64,000 nucleotides of DNA from Arthrobacter sp. MYb213 (GTDB taxonomy: Bacteria; Actinomycetota; Actinomycetes; Actinomycetales; Micrococcaceae). The notes beneath the pieces were generated by a model. The model saw only the letters and a list, made by a program, of their open reading frames with translations. It was not told the DNA's origin and searched no databases. Positions 60,871 to 64,000 of the stretch are shown in pieces (position 1 is the first letter of the stretch; every line of letters begins with the position of its first letter). Where the stretch lies: assembly GCF_002979915.1 (NCBI RefSeq), contig NZ_PCQA01000003.1:496001-560000 (forward strand). The letters are read 5' to 3'. A program made the translations under genes and the position numbers.

Positions 60871-61583
60871 TGTTTGAGCTTGCCCGCGCCAAGGACGCCG
60901 TCGAAGAGATGGACAGTCCCAACTGCGACCCGACTCTTCTGCGCCGAACCTATGCACAATTTCCACTGGTTAACCGGTCGGTGGCCCGGTGGCACAGGCT
61001 TTACGCCGACCTCATTGTGAATCAGCTACCCACCAACCGGCCCGCCACCTTGTTGGATATAGGTTGCGGTGGCGGGGATATCACCATCATGCTGGCCAAA
61101 CGAGCGTTAGCCGAGGGGATCAACCTCAAAGTTTTGGGAATCGACCCAGATGAACGAGCCTTTCACTATGCGCGCGATGCCGGACAAAGGTCTGGATTAC
61201 CCGCAAACCGTCTGGAATTCCGCCCGACGGACAGCAGTCAACTCGTAGCGCAGCAGGCCCAGTTTGATGTGGTCATCTCCAACCACCTGCTCCATCATCT
61301 AGATGAGCAACAATTCTCGGGGTTGCTGGCGGACTCACAACGGCTGGCCACCGGACGAGTGGTGCACGCGGATATTCGCCGCTCGCGGATAGCCGCTGTG
61401 CTCTTCGGTGCTGCGACGCTGCCACTGGCAAGGAGTTCCTTTATTCGGCGTGACGGACTGCTCTCCATTAGACGCAGTTTCACCTCAGGTGAATTGGCTC
61501 GGCGGGTGCCCGCCGGGTGGCGGGTAGAAGAACGCCGTCCTTTCCGAAACCTGTTGCTCTGGGAACCGGCCCATGCAGTGTGA
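60870..61583 (+). CDS. Class I SAM-dependent methyltransferase
   Basis: 237 residues with SAM-binding motif LLDIGCGGGDITIM near 63 and VVISNHLLHHLD near 130. In srs-type clusters the equivalent enzyme O-methylates the resorcinol. It shares a 1-bp overlap with the PKS stop and an 11-bp overlap with the next start, so it is a coupled operon member. Confidence 0.86.
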   Translation: MFELARAKDAVEEMDSPNCDPTLLRRTYAQFPLVNRSVARWHRLYADLIVNQLPTNRPATLLDIGCGGGDITIMLAKRALAEGINLKVLGIDPDERAFHYARDAGQRSGLPANRLEFRPTDSSQLVAQQAQFDVVISNHLLHHLDEQQFSGLLADSQRLATGRVVHADIRRSRIAAVLFGAATLPLARSSFIRRDGLLSIRRSFTSGELARRVPAGWRVEERRPFRNLLLWEPAHAV

Positions 61584-62715
61584 CATCGCGATTATTGGCG
61601 CCGGACCGGTGGGATTGACCCTCGCCATCTTGCTGACCCAACAAGGCCACCTAGTCCACGTTTATGAAAAGCGGCGAGGAGTCGCAGTACATTCGAGGGC
61701 TATCGGTCTGCATCCGCCGGCATTGGAAGTTTTGCATCTTGCCGGCATCTCATCCGAGCTATTAGCGCGGGGAGTTCCCATCCGTGGTGGGTCGGGATTC
61801 TACGGCGGTGAAAAGCTTGCCACACTGGACTTCTCCGTATTGCGTGGGGCCTACCAGTATGTCTTGTCGTTGCCACAGAATCAGACGCAGGAGCTATTGC
61901 GCAGGCAGTTGTTTCACCTTGCGCCGCATGCATTGCACGAGGGCACTGGTTTCGCTTCTCTTCTGACTCAGGGCGAAGACATGGTGCGCTTCAACGTACA
62001 AGACGAGCATGGCGAACTTTTCCGTAGACAGGCCCGGTGGTTGGTCGCGGCCGATGGAGTGGGCTCCACCGTTCGGGACGCTTTAGGTCTTTCCTTTGCA
62101 GGACACACGTTCCCCGACCAGTACCGAATGGGAGACTATCCAGATACCACCGAGCTCGGTCCAAACGCCGCGCTCTTTCTTCATCAAGAAGGTATTGTTG
62201 AATCCTTTCCGCTGCCCGGAAGCCGCAGACGCTGGGTTGCACACTTCCCTCAAGACAGTGCCGCTTCCTTGTCTCACGTGGTCACTCGTCGCACCGGACA
62301 TTTTCTGGAAACATCACAAGGCACCATGCTCAGTGACTTCGCCACCGCGAACCGAACCGTGAGGAAGATGGTGCATGGACGGATCATCCTCATCGGGGAC
62401 GCCGCGCATCAAGTGAGCCCGATCGGCGGTCAAGGACTCGCGCTGGGACTTCTGGATGCAGCTGCGTTAGCGGCAGTGCTCAACGGTCGAGCCAACCCGG
62501 ACCGGATAGAGCTAGTACGGTTCGAGCGTGCCCGACTGCAGGCGGCTCATGTAGCGGGCAGGCAAGCGCGGGTCAACATGATCTTGGGCAGACCATTCCC
62601 CAAGCCATTGGCGCTCGCGCGCAACCAAATGATCAGAGTGCTAGGTTCCAATTCGCTGGTGCGCACGGCGGTGGCGAGAAAATTCACGATGACAGCAGGC
62701 CGCCGGAAGGTTTGA
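61573..62715 (+). CDS. FAD-dependent monooxygenase (SrsC-like)
   Basis: 380 residues. FAD loop IIGAGPVGLTLAILL near residue 6 and GDAAHQVSPIGGQGLALGLL near 275 (the GD motif with flavin contact). Aromatic hydroxylase type. In srs-like clusters it hydroxylates the resorcinol ring, giving a hydroquinone or quinone. Third gene of the PKS operon. Confidence 0.86.
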   Translation: MQCDIAIIGAGPVGLTLAILLTQQGHLVHVYEKRRGVAVHSRAIGLHPPALEVLHLAGISSELLARGVPIRGGSGFYGGEKLATLDFSVLRGAYQYVLSLPQNQTQELLRRQLFHLAPHALHEGTGFASLLTQGEDMVRFNVQDEHGELFRRQARWLVAADGVGSTVRDALGLSFAGHTFPDQYRMGDYPDTTELGPNAALFLHQEGIVESFPLPGSRRRWVAHFPQDSAASLSHVVTRRTGHFLETSQGTMLSDFATANRTVRKMVHGRIILIGDAAHQVSPIGGQGLALGLLDAAALAAVLNGRANPDRIELVRFERARLQAAHVAGRQARVNMILGRPFPKPLALARNQMIRVLGSNSLVRTAVARKFTMTAGRRKV

Positions 62716-63087
62716 TAAATTCGCTTTCCGGGCGACTCATCCTCCCTGGTCCATAGGATGTGTCACGCACTCCTGCGAAAGAATGCAACGCCTACTCCTC
62801 ATGTCGGTGTTGGACGCGGCAACTCAAATCTTCGCCGAATATTGGACTGGCTCTCCGCTCTCATCGCGCTTTTATGAGCTACATACCGTCAGACCGATGC
62901 TGGAAGCGTTAGCAAACAGGAAAGAGATAGAAGTCGGTAATTTTCAAGTTCCCTCAGTGATAATTAGACTAACAGTCAATAATGTTTTATTTCTTGACAA
63001 TCGGATTATTGAGGCACTATCGTGAAATGTGTCACCGTCGGTGGCGGGCCGATTATTCGGTCAACCTGAGAGATCTGAGGATTCACG
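62716..63087. other. Leader region of MHS transporter
   Basis: 372 bp without a supported gene; an open frame at 62783-63025 has no family and no good ribosome site. The right part is AT-rich and holds a promoter-like TTGACA at 62994. Confidence 0.5.
62994..63023 (+). promoter_or_regulatory. Promoter-like element of MHS gene
   Basis: -35 TTGACA (62994-62999), 18-bp spacer, -10 TATCGT (63018-63023), about 65 bp before the MHS start codon. Confidence 0.45.
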
Positions 63088-64000
63088 ATGCCTGAGAAGA
63101 TACGCGATCAAGCTCCGCACAAGGGCGTCGTCGAACCTAAAGTGATGGCGGAAGACATGGACGAAGCACGGCATATGCGGCGTGTTCTGCTATCTAGCTA
63201 TCTCGGGAGTGCTGTTGAATTCTATGACTTCTTAGTTTACGGAACCGCAGCTAGTTTGGTCTTTGGCCACTTGTTCTTTGCGAACCTCGATCCAGTACTT
63301 GGCACTGTCGCATCGTTTGGCACTCTCGCGGTAGGCTACCTCGCCCGACCACTAGGTGGAATTATCTTTGGGCACTTCGGAGATCGGCTGGGGCGCAAAA
63401 AGATGTTGGTACTGACCATGCTCCTCATGGGTATCGCCAGTACCTGCATAGGTCTACTGCCAACGCAGCAACAGATCGGCGCTTTGGCACCGGTTCTACT
63501 AATTACCCTTCGCTTGGTCCAAGGACTAGCCATCGGCGGTGAATGGGGCGGGGCGACCTTGATGGCTTTGGAGCACTCGAAATCCAAACGTCGCGGATTG
63601 TCAGTGGGTATCGTCAACGCAGGTGCACCCTCTGGTGCAGTTCTGGCTGCGTTAATTATGGGCCTGTTTGCGTTGCTCCCCGAAGATGAATTTCTTGCCT
63701 GGGGTTGGAGAATCCCCTTCCTAATCAGTGCAGTCTTGGTAGCGGTGGCGCTATGGGTGCGATTAGGCGTTCACGAATCTCCGGTCTTCAAAAAGGCCCT
63801 TGAGTCCAAGGACGAAAAACAGAAGTCTCCGTTGGCCGAAGTTCTTCGAGCACCCAAGGCCCTATTCCAGACGGTACTCGCTGGAGTCACGCCAACGGCC
63901 ATGCAGTCATTGTTGGCAACCTTCGCATTGACGCTAGCTGTCCAAGGTGGAGCTGACCGTTCGACTGCACTATTTATTGCGGCTGTTGCCTCGGTCGTCA
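63088..64000 (+). CDS. MHS-family MFS transporter, 3' partial
   Basis: ATG 63088 preceded by TGAGGA, and the frame stays open to the right edge: 304 codons seen, where MHS proteins are about 430-450. SAVEFYDFLVYGTAASLVFG near 45 and GHFGDRLGRKKMLVLT near 95 identify the metabolite:H+ symporter group. It differs from the MHS transporter at 5466. Cargo unknown. Confidence 0.88.
   Translation, partial: MPEKIRDQAPHKGVVEPKVMAEDMDEARHMRRVLLSSYLGSAVEFYDFLVYGTAASLVFGHLFFANLDPVLGTVASFGTLAVGYLARPLGGIIFGHFGDRLGRKKMLVLTMLLMGIASTCIGLLPTQQQIGALAPVLLITLRLVQGLAIGGEWGGATLMALEHSKSKRRGLSVGIVNAGAPSGAVLAALIMGLFALLPEDEFLAWGWRIPFLISAVLVAVALWVRLGVHESPVFKKALESKDEKQKSPLAEVLRAPKALFQTVLAGVTPTAMQSLLATFALTLAVQGGADRSTALFIAAVASVV

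Noticed and set aside
62783-63025. 80-residue ORF before the second MHS gene
   Set aside because: No family, no ribosome site, and its end overlaps the promoter-like TTGACA element.
1-64000. CRISPR arrays, IS elements, prophage, tRNA and rRNA genes
   Set aside because: No spaced direct repeats, transposase or integrase genes, or RNA gene signatures were seen by eye; a covariance or profile scan would be decisive.

Overview
The window looks like a chromosomal segment of a moderately high-GC Gram-positive actinobacterium. A Micrococcaceae member of the Arthrobacter/Glutamicibacter type fits best. Pointers are frequent GTG/TTG starts, FCD-type GntR and ABATE/CGNR regulators, a PspA/NarL-type regulatory style, a GOLPH3-like (GPP34) protein, and a FemX-type transferase next to an ATP-grasp ligase, as expected for a Lys-Ala-Glu peptidoglycan bridge. 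The genus is an inference. I saw no rRNA, tRNA, CRISPR array, prophage or insertion sequence.

Layout. 1-8 kb: the end of a YjiH-type membrane protein, an MBL hydrolase, ChrA, a MATE pump, and a GntR / MHS transporter / FMN 2-hydroxyacid oxidase unit. 8-15 kb: small membrane proteins, an APC permease, an RraA-like protein, a CGNR regulator facing an EamA exporter, and a MarR-FUSC pair. 15-17.4 kb: cycA (glycine/D-Ala/D-Ser permease) behind a tandem glycine riboswitch, with a possible coupled leader ORF and a CRP/GlxR-like box. 17.8-19.1 kb: a HicB-like small protein and a copper pair (HMA chaperone plus CsoR with a palindromic operator). 19.3-21.7 kb: FemX plus ATP-grasp ligase.

21.7-35.5 kb: a second CGNR regulator, a luciferase-like oxidoreductase, a cysteine hydrolase, a CynX-like MFS carrier, an orphan histidine kinase, a small zinc-ribbon protein, IclR with a divergent phenol-hydroxylase-like monooxygenase, an ATPase, PspA, a histidine kinase / response regulator / DUF4097-like operon and a GNAT. 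35.8-45.5 kb: an oligopeptide-type ABC importer plus amidase, convergent with an aldehyde dehydrogenase / SDR / GntR operon; a perfect GntR-type operator precedes the latter and a near match precedes the former, suggesting one catabolic regulon.

46-50 kb: a small membrane protein, an SGNH hydrolase, a VOC protein, a thioesterase and glutaminase. 50.2-54.3 kb is the most unusual part: six tightly coupled genes for SipW-type (ER-type, Ser-His) export. They encode three proteins with alternate (TasA-like) signal peptides, a surface-anchored-looking protein with an LGDTG tail, and two signal peptidases. The second peptidase is continuous with a substrate-like, Fn3-like C-terminal half.

54.3-64 kb: a decayed TSUP copy, a SolA-family oxidase, the intact TSUP gene, a membrane protein followed by GPP34, and a GntR regulator facing a type III polyketide synthase / methyltransferase / FAD-hydroxylase operon that resembles srsABC (phenolic lipids or alkylquinones). 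A second MHS transporter runs off the right edge.
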